Part shown: piece after piece, positions 12,739-23,439 of the stretch
Position numbering within the stretch: position 1 is the stretch's first letter
How the letters are laid out: each line of letters begins with the position of its first letter
Source: Ramazzottius varieornatus
Lineage: Eukaryota > Tardigrada > Eutardigrada > Parachela > Ramazzottiidae
Assembly (NCBI GenBank): GCA_001949185.1
Contig: BDGG01000012.1
Coordinates: forward strand, 47,908-111,907
Length of the DNA stretch: 64,000 nt
Reading direction: 5' to 3'
Program-made: the position numbers and the translations under genes
Notes under the pieces: model-generated
Told to the model about the DNA's origin: nothing
The model's database searches: none
Seen by the model: the letters and a program-made list of their open reading frames with translations, nothing else

Positions 12739-13060
12739 TACGAGGTAAAGGTTGTAAACTTAGCCACCCCATACTGGGTTTGTAAAGTTAGCCACGGCTG
12801 TGGCGCCTATTGCTTGATTGACTATTTGATTGTCAGTCTTGGCTGTTTAACATAAGATTTCAACGTTCTTTTAATTGCGGATCTCTTGGATTCTCTGGCT
12901 TCTCGTGTTGACTGTGCCTATTACCATTCGACAGCTCATTATTTTATCTTTCGATCTATCCTTAAAAGTTTGGGATTGAGTAGTAGAGAACAGGCGAACT
13001 TAGACGGCTAACTTTACAAACCCGGTATGGGGCGGCTAACTTCACAACCTTTCCCTCGTA
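12739..13060. mobile_element. TA-flanked terminal-inverted-repeat element (Tc1/mariner-type MITE candidate)
   Basis: Arms of 54 bp, 12741-12794 and 13005-13058, are inverted copies with about 5 mismatches; each starts CGAGG(T/G)AAAGGTTGT. Within each arm the motif GTNAGTTAGCC-like occurs twice, so the arm is itself a degenerate tandem. TA borders both ends (12739-12740 and 13059-13060), as expected for TA target duplication. The 210-bp centre has no ORF. Confidence 0.8.
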
Positions 13061-13130
13061 GTAGTAGACTGCGCTTTTCTGACCGGTCTGACATTCTCTC
13101 ATTAGTGGCGATCTCTACTTGCTCGCAACC

Positions 13131-13292
13131 ATGCCGGGATTAGCGGATGTCCTAGTCGGCAGCGTTCTCTTTCTGTTGGTCATGTTGGCGAAGATGTACT
13201 ATCGCCATTGTCAGAGGGAACTTCGCTCTCAAAGGGACAGATTGAGTAAAGAGTGCGACCGTATGGATGAGCTGTTGAACAAGCCTAGCTAG
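13131..13292 (+). CDS. 53-aa ORF with a single predicted membrane helix
   Basis: ATG at 13131, TAG at 13290-13292. Residues 6-20 (DVLVGSVLFLLVMLA) are a strong membrane helix; the rest is a charged helix ending DRMDELLNKPS. I do not recognise it. The reading frame continues past the TAG without another stop into the EF-hand-like ORF at 13293, with no spacer. It could be a true microprotein, the first part of a readthrough product, or 5' sequence of a decaying gene. The AG of CTAGCTAG|GTC at 13292 could also be a splice acceptor for the downstream segment, in which case this ORF would be intronic. Confidence 0.35.
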   Translation: MPGLADVLVGSVLFLLVMLAKMYYRHCQRELRSQRDRLSKECDRMDELLNKPS

Positions 13293-13592
13293 GTCTTCAC
13301 GGAGGACCAGCTTCTGGATTTTCAGAACACATTCTCGAGGTTCGCCACCAGCAGCCGGGGTTTTTACTTCATCAAAAAAGACCAGCTTGCTGAGATACTT
13401 CGGATCTTTGGAGTGAACGCCGATACACTGCGTGCCACGAACTTGAACCGATACATGGAAAAGTTGAACTGCCGAAACGATGTGTCCTTTGAAGAGTTTA
13501 TAGCAATTTTCTGTGACATTTATCTTGCACGTAGTCAGCCTTATTCTCACGAGGCAGTTTTGAAAGCCGTCGGGAAGTTTAAGCACTGGTAA
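13293..13592 (+). pseudogene. Truncated myosin light chain-like EF-hand segment
   Basis: 99 codons without an ATG, in frame with the preceding 53-aa ORF across a TAG. FTEDQLLDFQNTFSRF, LAEILRIFGVNADT, DVSFEEFIAIFCDIY and QPYSHEAVLKAVGKF align along the first lobe of the essential light chain 1 kb upstream (for example PYSHEAVLKAVGKF against [14 protein letters not shown]). It stops where the paralogue has its intron; a good GTAAGG donor overlaps this end (13589), but no second-lobe exon was found before the next gene. So it is either a half gene whose first exon lies elsewhere (acceptor AG at 13292) or a pseudogene. Confidence 0.55.
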
Positions 13593-13981
13593 GGTTGCCG
13601 CCATTCACCACAGTTGGGAGCTGGGCAAATAAAACAAAATGTAATCGTTTTATCTAGTGGCGCACATTTCTGTTGCAATTGGCTGACGGAGTGCGCCACT
13701 CAGGGCAGCGATCTTTGTATCAATACATTATGTCGCACAGCTCTCAGTTCACTTTGTATCGTTCCACTTTGAATGTAGTTTGAATCTGAACCGAATCTGC
13801 GTATTTTTTTCTCCTTTGCTATTGATAAAGAGTAATAACTATCAGGAAGTAAATTGTCCGTAAGGCATAGCGTAAGCTAGATCACGTCTGGGAAGACATG
13901 CGCGGCAGTGAAACAGCGAGATTGAGCAACAATACCATCCATCCATCAACGGCTACTTCCCACCCACTACAAAAAACCTTC
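13593..13981. other. Intergenic stretch with a family-A hairpin
   Basis: Between the EF-hand-like segment and the chitin synthase stop. AATAAA is at 13629-13634. Apart from the hairpin copy nothing is supportable. Confidence 0.5.
13630..13728. mobile_element. Family-A hairpin MITE
   Basis: Arms TCTAGTGGCGCAC and GTGCGCCACTCAG around a loop TTTCTGTTGCAATTGG; outer flanks GTAATCG and CGATCTTTG only partly pair, so this is an eroded copy. Confidence 0.75.
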
Positions 13982-16900
13982 TCAGCTCAACCAGATCTTG
14001 TCCTTATTGTCTATGTGAGAAAGTCCCCGATGACCATGATCCAGAGTTCGTACACTCGGCGACCTCATCACCACACTCCGCGATCTCGGTCGACTGCTAC
14101 TTTGCATGACATGGTCCGGCGTCAGTGGCGCACTACTGTTCTGCCTGCTCAACCCCACTTCGCCATCCTCAAACCCTCCTTCAAAGTCCCCACTGATGGT
14201 GTTATCACCCAGGTCGTACGGATCGAATCCACTGTTGGTGAACCCAGGGTCGTAGTTGGGGTCGTAGGCGTCGGCTTTCCTTCCAGCCAGGTTGTTGAAG
14301 ATGTCTTCCAGGCGACGGCGTCGGTTCATGGCACCGCGACCTGCGTGCAGATTCTCCGCGCTGTCGAACATGTCCTTCTTCTCGAGTCCCTTGGTCTCGT
14401 CCATGGTGTTGAAGCTGACGACGTGATGAGCTTTAGCTGCCTTGACAGACTCTGCGCGGTGTTGTTCTCCGACAAGGTGAGCGATGGCCTTCTCCGCTTC
14501 CGGGTCGATCGTCTTGACAGGGTACTTCCTTCGGGTGACTCCACCGGCTTCCCGAGCTTTGGCGGCTGTGGTAAGTTCCTGGAAGCGCTTGCGGAAAGCC
14601 ACGTCGAGGGTGCCGACCTTCTGGCGTCGACGCTTTTGCTTCTCCAAATGCGCTATAGTTTTTCGGAAACCTGAAAACAGCACCCAAAAACTGTCATTCA
14701 AATATTCGCGAAAAAAAGACAAAAGATGACGCGGAAAATAGTGCGGAAAATCATTAGAAGGCTCAAGGAATCGAAACTTTCGAGAGAATTACACTGAAGA
14801 ATGTCCCAGTGCATATTTGGAGTACTGATTTTGGGTCACGAAGTTTTGTACCTGGTGGTTGAAGGTCTTGGTCATCGCGGTAGTTATCTCCGGCATCATT
14901 CATGCCTTTCAAAGCTTGAAGGTTCCTGGCGATTTCTATGGCGTTCTGTTCAATCAGTTCCCTCTCCGTCGCCGGTTTTCCCCTCTTCTTGAACCAATCG
15001 ATCTCGGTAGCAGCCAAGATATGGGACAACGTCCCGAAACGATGGAGGATCATGGCGAACGACTGTATGACCAAGATCAAGAAGAAGAAGACCACGAAGA
15101 CAATACCGATGGGTTCCAGCTGCAAATACTCTTTCGTCACTTTCGGCTGTCCATTGATGATCGTCACGTTCAGCTTGACACCCAACGGCCAATCGACATG
15201 CAAATGGTACTTGTTCAACTGCAGCAAGAAGACAATCAGGATGAAGAGGGCGTTAAAGATGAAATACATGAAGACCGATTTGTTCCTCAGTTCTTTCAGA
15301 TCGTTGGCGATCCTGGCTTGTTGAGCCTTGTCTTCGTCCAGCGGGTACAAGTACTTCTTGATCAAGTCCACCCAGAAGGACTTTTCCTTCTCTTCCAGCA
15401 CTTCCACGCGACTCTCATCCACTTGACCGAAACACTTGTCCTTCATCCAGAACTTGATTATGGATTCCTCCTGGTCAACTTCACCGTAGATATGCGAGTT
15501 GTCAGGGATATTTTCGTAATCATCATTGACGCCCATCAGGTTGGCCATGTTCGGTGGAGGGAGGTTCAGTCCATCTCGCGGCGAAGGTAACCGAGTCGGT
15601 GGGTCGTTTTGTGCAATGTTGTTATACTGTGGGAACTGTTCGTTCATCAGCCTTTCGTTCGCCATCATCAGCCACTCTTCTTCCGGTGATCTTTTAGGCG
15701 TCATCAACTGGGCGACTTGGTTGGTCAGCTTCTCCAGTCCGTCTTCGATCCTCAGCAGTTCTTCCCGTTCCGAGCCGTCTTTCGGATGGGTAAACATCAT
15801 ACATTTGAACAGGTTACCGCAGTTGAAGACCAGTCCACCTTCTTCCTCTTCGCTACTGTTGAAGTTCCTGAACATACCCAGTACGCCTTCTTGCTTCTTG
15901 TTTTTGCGCGCCTTCTCCGCTTCGGCTTTGTCCCGCGCCATCTCCTCTTTAGTCTTCTTGGTGGCCGTTTCACGTGTACCCCACGAGACCACGTTGAGGT
16001 TGCACAACGAGTAGATCATCAACAGTAGGTACATGGCGGGAATGGAGAGGAAGTACAGGAAGCCGTGGGCGATGCAGAAAAATTCTTGGGGATGGAGGAG
16101 GGCGGCAGTGAAGAAGGACGTGACGATAGATATGAGGAAAATGGACGAGGGCGAACCCCAACCGTCATCGGATATTTGAATGGCCGTACCCACGATGACT
16201 GCCATCATCAGAAGGGCATAGAGCGTCGACATGATTTGGGCCAATAGGAGCTGCCACTTGGCTTTGCAGGCCAGGCAGACGATGATGTAGATCAGGATGG
16301 GGATGAGGTTGGCGTAAAAGGCTGTCCAGTTGTCCACGCGGAAAGCGGCCACACAAGCACCGATAATCATCATGAAGATCGTACCTGAAAGAACACAATG
16401 CATGAATACTCGGACTAGTTTCCAACCATATCACCGTAGACCTTATTGGAAGACCGGGGAACGAACAGCGCCACATTCGAATACACCTGCATACAAGGAC
16501 CCATACGAACATAGGATATTGTTGTATGCAGGCAAATAGCCGATAGACGCTTTCGCATAGTGAACGTTTGCTCAACATCAGAAACTATTTCTAGATGTCG
16601 TCTTTCCCGCAAGGTTTTTCAGAAGATCCACTGAACAAAACCGCATGGCTTTAGAAAATAGCATCATTCAAAAGTTTGTGGGAAACATGAGAAAAGAGAA
16701 GTTACCTGGGCCGAGGATGGTACCTAGCATCAACGCAGCCTGATACACAATGAACCATCGCGAGATGCTGTCGTTGACTTTGACGACGTTCTTGGCGTCA
16801 AGCAGTAGATCCAGAATGTTGGCGATGGTCGACGGCACCCAGCGACGACGCTGGTTGAAGAACTCGTTGAAACCTTCCGGCGCGTGGGTCCAGGCATCCG

Positions 16901-19900
16901 AAGCGGCGCAGTACTCCACACGATATCCTCGCTGCAGGATCAGCGTACACAACCAACGATCTTCCCCTTGATCGAACTGAACGTAATGCAGAGCTTCGTC
17001 GGCCTTCACTGCGTACCTGTAAGAAAAAAATATGAAATATCCCAGCTGGATTGGTTCAAACCAGTCGAGGTACTATTGCAGAAAATTTCTTCGTTCACGA
17101 GTATCGACTCTTATATTACTTTTATATTTCGCCTGATTATCGTCTCCCTTTCCTGTTTTGTCAGTGTGTAGGAAAAAACTTCCGTGCTTCCGTCAAGTTC
17201 TTAGGTCATAATTTAATCAACACACCCAACTATGGTACAGTCCAGTCGCTCGAAATCTGGTACCTGATTTTGCAGTTTCAAAATAAAGAAATCGTGCAAA
17301 ATCAACGATACTGCGAGCCATACCGACACAGCCGGTCCACATGCGGGTTGATTACTTGATCACACTAGTAAAGCTACGGTGTAATATATGTGAAATGTAA
17401 TTTCGGCCTTGGCTTGTCGTGCTGTATGGCGAATGTATAGCAGACTTCAAAACAAACTCGGACAAACAGGTACTAGATTTCGATCGACCGGACTGTACTT
17501 GCAACTCCGAACTTGATAAGGGAGCCGCAGGCGAGCCTTTCCCTTGTATTACTTAACAAGAGAAGGTCGGTGAACTTCAGTTTGTATTCAAAAGGTGCAA
17601 ATTAAAATCGGATTTTTTTTCAAAAGTTGTATCGTAATTCGCCAGATCGTTTTCCAAGTGACGCACGCTTTCAGCCAATATCACTGACCAGGTGCGCCGC
17701 TCCGGGACACGATCTGATTGATTTTGAGCTCCAGATTATCAGTTCCCGCGTACCTTCTCATGACGTTGTCGTCCATCAGCGTCTTGGCTCTGAAAAGACT
17801 GAAGCATCCCGGACAACACATGACACATCCCAAGACGTGTTCCGTGGCCTTCTGTAGCCAATGCCCCAGCGCGTACTCGAAGCGTTGGTACCACACCATG
17901 ATACCGCTACCGATGGGATGGATACGTCCACAGGCCGCTCCTAACGCCTTGTTCTTCTTCATCAAGTCCACCAACAACTGCACGGCGTGTGGCTTGAAGT
18001 CAATGTCTCCGTCCAGCGTCAGCAGGTAAGTATTCTCTGCGATGGTCTCCTTTCTCGACACGTCGATAGGCAGGTCCATCAGGTTGAAGCCGAGAAGGTA
18101 GTACATGTACATGACCTGGCTCCAGCGTTTGCGATGACGGATCAGGGACTTGTCCTTGAGGTGGACGTGCATCTTGGTGCCCCCCGGGAAAGTCCAGATG
18201 AGTCGACCTCCGTAGGGCGTATCGATGAGTACTGGCGGACGAAGCTTGATGGGCGTTTGGTGGACGGCGCTGACGGCTTCATCGATGACACCGCAAAGAA
18301 GCCGGACGAAGGGATTGACTTGGTTCTCGTTGTCATCTTCGTCGCTGATTTCGAAGGCATCATCGAAGAAGATGTGAGCTAAAAAATGCAAAAAGAAAAA
18401 GTATTGCTCGCGATTCATGGGATCTTACGAGTGGCGTATGCGGGAGTTCGTGGCAAGATAAAGCGCAGACAAGCACATCTGGCAAACTGTAGCAATGTTC
18501 TACGATTCGGTCAAGGAATTGAGGTAAGTAAGCATTTTACTTACTAACGTATTCGTAGTAATCCGGATCTACCACCTGCAGGAACTCTTGGGCGTTTCGA
18601 CGAGCAGCCTGGTCTTCGTCCATCCTACAAAATTAAAAAATTAAATAGAGAGTGAGATATTCGGAGGAATAACTCAGAAATTAACGGAATAGAGTACTAC
18701 ACTAAGGTTCGGGGTTGTCCTCACCGAGTGATGGATTTGAGCATTTGCTTCATTTCGTCCCGGGTTTCGTGCCACATGGTCGCGCAAGCGATAATCTTGG
18801 TGACAGTGTCAGCCGATTTGTTGGTCTTCTCTTTCGATGATTCGGACTTGATCGAGAGCGTCTCGTAGTGCGGCGAAGGATCTTCGGCGGTCGCCGTGGC
18901 ATTGTTTCGCAAGTCTTCACTGAGCACTTCAGCTTCATCGTCCCGTCGACGGTTCATCGCCAAGCTTTGATCAATAATCAGGCCATGATACAGTGGCAGC
19001 ACGAAGAGCCTACAAATCACCAGTTAGTAACATCACACGCCTTGATCTCATCGTTCTCAAACTGTCTAACATGTCACAGCCCAACCACTTACTTTGCCGC
19101 TTTCGCCAGCCTTTCACACTTTGGATTCCAAATGTGGAAAGTGACCCAAACTTGGGACGCCAACCATATTATCCAAATCCAAACATGCTCCGTCTTGATC
19201 AAATCTTCAATACCGTTACCCGAGTAGATATTCCAGAATAAATGCCTGAAAGAAACCAAATAACAAAATTATATGTCAAGAATGTCAAAAAGTACGGGTA
19301 TAGTGGACGATCGAACCGCCAACCTTCTGACTTTATACAGTATAATGGCAGCTCGGTGAACAAATTCGTCTGAAGTAGCGCACGTTTTCATTGTTGATTG
19401 CTGGAGCCGTACGCCACTTGAAACAACGTTCGTGTGGAGTTCCCAAGTAGCGCACGTTGTCAGTGTTACTGGCCGGGAAAGTGCGCCGCTTGGGAAACGA
19501 ACTTGTCCAGTTTGTTTGGCGGCGGCCAGCCTCCCATGTTTGGAACTTACTTGGGTAAGATATTGGTGCCAAAACAATTGTCCTGCAGGCGAAACTGCAA
19601 CACCGCGACCAACGCCGAAACCAGAACAGGAATGGCAGCGTTAACCGGAAACGCGAAACTGAACTGTTGGATGCAGATTCGACAAGCGAACTTTCCAGCC
19701 ATGTAGCACACGAAAGCCGTCAAGACCTGGATGAGCAGCACGTACAACGCGTCCGAGCCTTGGACCACCCACAGTTCGTTACTGGAGACCGGTGCCCGAC
19801 GGAAATCAAAGATTTCCATGCCTTGGCTTACTTCGAGGATCTGGTCGGCCGTCTGGATGGCTGTGCGGGTGGTCACTACCGACATGTTGCGTGCTGTGAA

Positions 19901-22406
19901 GAAGTTATTGGGATCCAGCAGCGTCTTGACTTTGATGTTCATCGAGGTGAAGCCAATCATGGTGCCCAGCATCACCAGGCATTTGATTGGAGCCAAGAAC
20001 ATGTAGATACGGTAGCGGGTCTTGTATAAACGTTCGGCTAATGTAGCGAGCTTCCCGATGAAGGGAAATGGTGAGCGCTTGTCCAGGAAGTTCTCCCACC
20101 AGACAACGGAGATAAGGATCAGTGCGACTGGGATCGCCCACAGGCTGTTTCCGGGATGGATCAGCGGCCAGATGATAAAGCCGGAAACTTGTGCCAGGAC
20201 AGCAAGAATATCGAGGGAGGCTTTGAAGAACCGGTGATCTTCCGTGCGGTTTCTGGACAAAAGCTGAAAAGCGACCAGTGAAATTCAACATGAAAAAGTT
20301 TTGTTTGCGGTACCGCCGATCGGGTCTTCGGAATGACTTTCGATGCGTGCTGGTTCTAGAGTTGCCTGTTTTTCCCATGTGAAGTTTGAAAATCATTTAC
20401 ACCCGCAGACCACATTCCAGTCTTTTTCTACGACTTATATACACCGACAAATTGAAACCTTCCTTCTCAAGCATCGTTGACCGGTTTTTGGACGTACCTG
20501 GAGGAACGCCGGTACGAAACACAGGCAGTTGGTGATCATTGCTCCGCGGACCGCGTCCAGAGACGGTAGGACGATGAACAGGAGGATGCTCATACCGACA
20601 GTGTGCGCAAGTTCCATGAGGACCACTATGGCGATCAGCTTGTACGGCGGAGACTCTAGGCTTCGGAAAAGGGTCTTGTACAGACTCAAGCAGAAATTGA
20701 GAAGCTCCGGAATGCAGTAGGCAAAGTAGATTGCCCAGATCCAAGAGACCGAGATACTTTCGGGAATCGTCACGGACCGCGTGATAACGACACCGGTCTT
20801 CGCTACGAAATGAAAAAGCTCGCTTATTATGATGGTAAAACTGTAGAGGTGGTCGGTATGATCCACCGAGGGTGCTTGTTTTCATCTCCGCATTTTCATT
20901 TTCAATGTTCATTAATTAGGAATATTTGAGACGTCCACAAATGATTTTACCCAGACTACCATCTCAAGTGACGCACGTTTTCAGTGATACATGGCTAAAA
21001 GGTTGGCACCACCTCGGAGAAACGATCTTGTTGAGTTTTCAAGTGGCGCATGTTTCCATTGTTGCTGGCTACGAGCGTGGGTCACTTGGGAAAGCGATCT
21101 GGGCGAACACATTCGCACGTCCTACTTACTGTCGGTTTCTCCGCAAAGTTGAACGTTCTTCCCCGGTGTGACATTTCCTGCCATGAAGAGCAGACATCCT
21201 TTGGCCACTACCGCGGAGACCAAAATGATAAGGAATGTCAGGAGGTAAGTGAAGAGCTTGATGATCTGGATGGAGATCTTGACCAGCTTCTCGTTGCCGT
21301 GTCCGTGTTCTTCGGGTTCCAGCACCTGGAAGACGTCCCATCCTTGGGTCTCCGAGTAAACAGCGTCCTTGCTGTAAGAAGAAACCCAAACAGGTATCAG
21401 TCGACACTGGCTGAATTAAGAATGCAGCACAATGAACTAGGGTGCGTTCGAGCGTGAATATTGCTTCCAGATCAAGTTATAAAATAACCGCCCACACCAT
21501 AGGAAACACTTCAAGGGCATAATGTTGAACTCTGGCATCGATATCGATATGAAGACTGACGTGAGTGACGCCAGCGCATAAACACGGAAACTCACACTCC
21601 CTAATTTTACTTGCTGTGCCACATCAGAGTCAGGAATATAGCGATCAATGTCGACAGACAAAATGTAAAAATAATTGTCAGACAGAAAAACAGAAAAAGT
21701 TACGTAACTCATTTTGCCCATTGGCAAAAAAGTAAAGATATAGTTCACCCTTGTGCGTTACTGCGTCAACTTCCGTCTGTAATTTTGTCCACATCTTGAT
21801 AACCACCACACGCAGATAATAATAAAAACAGAGAGACCATATAACTCGTACTTCGCTCCCACAAACGATAGGCCAAAAAAACAATTGGGACGCCGGCAAA
21901 TGGACTGAACCAAATCTTCGCTTAAAGTGACGCACGCGTCCATTGCTATTAGCCGAAAGTGTGCGCCACATGGGTAAACGATCTGGTTCAAGTCATTTTT
22001 CCACGTCTGAATTCCAACATCAACGTTAAAAAACGTTACAAACTTACGTGCTACGGTTGAGTGACTTCCGATCGCCATCCAATAAGCCCACATCTTCCGC
22101 AGGCTCGTCCAGCGGGACATCGACCATTCCTCCTCCGCCCAACGGTCCCATAGGTGGCAGTAACGCATAAGGGTCTTCGTCTTCGTAATGGTCGTTCTTT
22201 CCAGGTATTCCGTCTTCCAGTTCGCGATGATCAGGTGCCACCATCGGGGGCGGCAAAGGATCTGCTTGGTCCTCCGGGACAGCTATTCCAGAGACTATGT
22301 TTGGTCCGTTGTTGACACGACTGGGCGGATTAACCGAGGTCTCCTTGGTCTTGGGCTGCACCATCTTGTTCATCACCCGGTTGGCGAAGCCCGACCCGCG
22401 GACCAT
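13982..22406 (-). CDS. Chitin synthase
   Basis: Eleven exons: 22406-22048, 21371-21130, 20802-20498, 20263-19551, 19245-19093, 19009-18725, 18624-18545, 18378-17754, 17016-16706, 16384-14852, 14670-13982; every phase agrees and the product is 1764 aa. It is a family-2 glycosyltransferase that makes chitin from UDP-GlcNAc and exports it across the plasma membrane. N-terminal ~120 residues are disordered and Pro-rich; about nine membrane helices lie between 140 and 600. Catalytic part: CATMWHETRDEM (~668), THIFFDDAFE (~713), TPYGGRL, LDGDIDF (~836), FDQGEDRWLCT (~937), FNQRRRWVPS (~974). A second membrane block follows, then the animal motif VSWGTRE (~1163), an acidic linker with a probable coiled coil (EELLRIEDGLEKLTNQVAQ), two more helices and a 230-residue basic/Ser-rich tail. 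It is longer than most arthropod enzymes (about 1500-1600). Introns 1, 2, 4 and 8 carry family-A hairpins. Confidence 0.97.
16481..16534. repeat. Family-B hairpin
   Basis: ACACCTGCATAC and TTGTATGCAGGC about 25 bp apart, in chitin synthase intron 9. Confidence 0.7.
17638..17722. mobile_element. Family-A hairpin MITE
   Basis: Chitin synthase intron 8. Left arm GATCGTTTTCCAAGTGACGC; right arm GTGCGCCGCTCCGG followed by ACGATC. The transition in each arm is not matched in the other, so the copy is eroding. Confidence 0.75.
19357..19545. mobile_element. Family-A hairpin, dimeric copy
   Basis: Two hairpins in tandem in chitin synthase intron 4: 19366-19430 and 19440-19545. Cores AAGTAGCGCACG...GTACGCCACTTG and AAGTAGCGCACG...GTGCGCCGCTTG. 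The right end (GGCCAGCCTCCCATG) stops within about 10 bp of the exon 4 donor. Confidence 0.8.
20956..21110. mobile_element. Family-A hairpin, dimeric copy
   Basis: Chitin synthase intron 2. The first unit (20960-21036) is badly eroded on its right arm; the second (21037-21105) has CAAGTGGCGCATG and GGGTCACTTGGG. The joint reads CGATCTTGTTGAGTTTTCAAG. Confidence 0.7.
21884..22013. mobile_element. Family-A hairpin MITE, full-length
   Basis: Chitin synthase intron 1. Outer ends AATTGGGACGCCGGC and CCACGTCTGAATT, then GAACCAAATC/GATCTGGTTC, then inner arms AAAGTGACGCACG/GTGCGCCACATG around a loop CCATTGCTATTAGCCG. Confidence 0.85.
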
Positions 22407-22520
22407 CTTTTCCGTGTGAGGAACCTCTCAGTTCCTGACTATCAATAGTGTAATTTAGGATAAAATAATTAATGAAAGTATTACGGTTCTTCGATGGTAT
22501 CTACAACAAGTAAAAGTGCG
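22407..22520. promoter_or_regulatory. Probable bidirectional promoter
   Basis: Only 114 bp separate the start codons of chitin synthase (minus) and the 67-aa gene (plus). The spacer is AT-rich (TAATTTAGGATAAAATAATT). Any core promoter must be shared or overlap a neighbour's 5' UTR. Inferred from position only. Confidence 0.4.
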
Positions 22521-22875
22521 ATGGAGCAGCACGGTCACCTGTCTGTTGAGAAAAAGAGAAAAGAGATTGAGGACAGTGCTGTTTTACTAAGCAGGTAAAC
22601 GTCTAGCGCACACTAGCTTACAAAGACCCATTGCTACGAAGTAAGTTGGACTATTGGGCCATTCTTTCAGTGCCGCTCTTGCTGCACGATTAAGTAATAC
22701 CCTACCCGTCACTAGCAGCTAGGCTAATTCTTGTATTCTGTACAGCGAACAGGCTTCGATCGAAGTCAGAAGGAGACTAGTTCGACTACTCTCAGCCATG
22801 GCTCGCCGCGGGCGGACCAGGAAAGCACACCTTGCTGCTCTCAAAAACCTCCTTGCTTCTTCTACCGGGGACTGA
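22521..22875 (+). CDS. Small unrecognised protein of 67 aa
   Basis: Two exons, 22521-22594 and 22746-22875, join in phase 2. The first half (MEQHGHLSVEKKRKEIEDSA) is a charged helix; the second is basic and Leu/Ala-rich (EVRRRLVRLLSAMARRGRTR, then KAHLAALKNLLASS). No signal peptide or membrane segment. Splice sites are good (GCAG|GTAAAC and TTCTGTACAG). The helix continues smoothly across the junction, which supports a real gene, but it is short and I know no family for it. It is head to head with chitin synthase. Confidence 0.42.
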
Positions 22876-23439
22876 CGAAGTCATTATCACCTGCGGAAAC
22901 AAAACGATCATTTCAAGTTACATGTAATAACGTCTTGGTTATGAAGTGCGAGAAAATCTGTCGATGATCCCTTTGCGGCTGGGCGAGGTCCACCTCGTTT
23001 ACCCTGCGTACCGGTACACCACGGTGCGCGTAAGGTTTGTTGTATGCAAGTTCCTGAAATACGAAAAAGTTCTTTCTTGGAGCGGATGTTTTCTTGATTT
23101 TTTTGGCGAAGTTTTGTAAACAACTAAAACATAAAAAACAAGTGAGCGGTTTTTTTCTTTACCGTGGAAAAAAAAGCAGCGAAGTCTCACCAGGTAAAAT
23201 GGGTCAGAAGCGTAAGTAGCACACATCACAGAGTAAAGAAGAGAACAAATTCAGGTCCGTTCAAGGCGGAGTCTTGTTCGTGTTTCGAGTCAAGCATGAC
23301 AAAGCTATACCCGCTTAACTGAGAAGAAACGGACAGTTAGAGAAAGGTGGCTCACAGCAAGTCCATTCATCAGTCATTAGTTACCTATTACACAACATCC
23401 ATAGCGAAGTTCACGAGGAACCAACGTCATTTCGTCCAC
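22876..23439. other. Intergenic stretch
   Basis: Between the 67-aa gene and the stop of SELENOO (convergent). Only shadow ORFs were seen. Confidence 0.5.

Noticed and set aside
14801-15590. Long plus-strand ORFs opposite chitin synthase exon 10
   Set aside because: Antisense shadows of a strongly conserved coding exon; composition follows the opposite frame.
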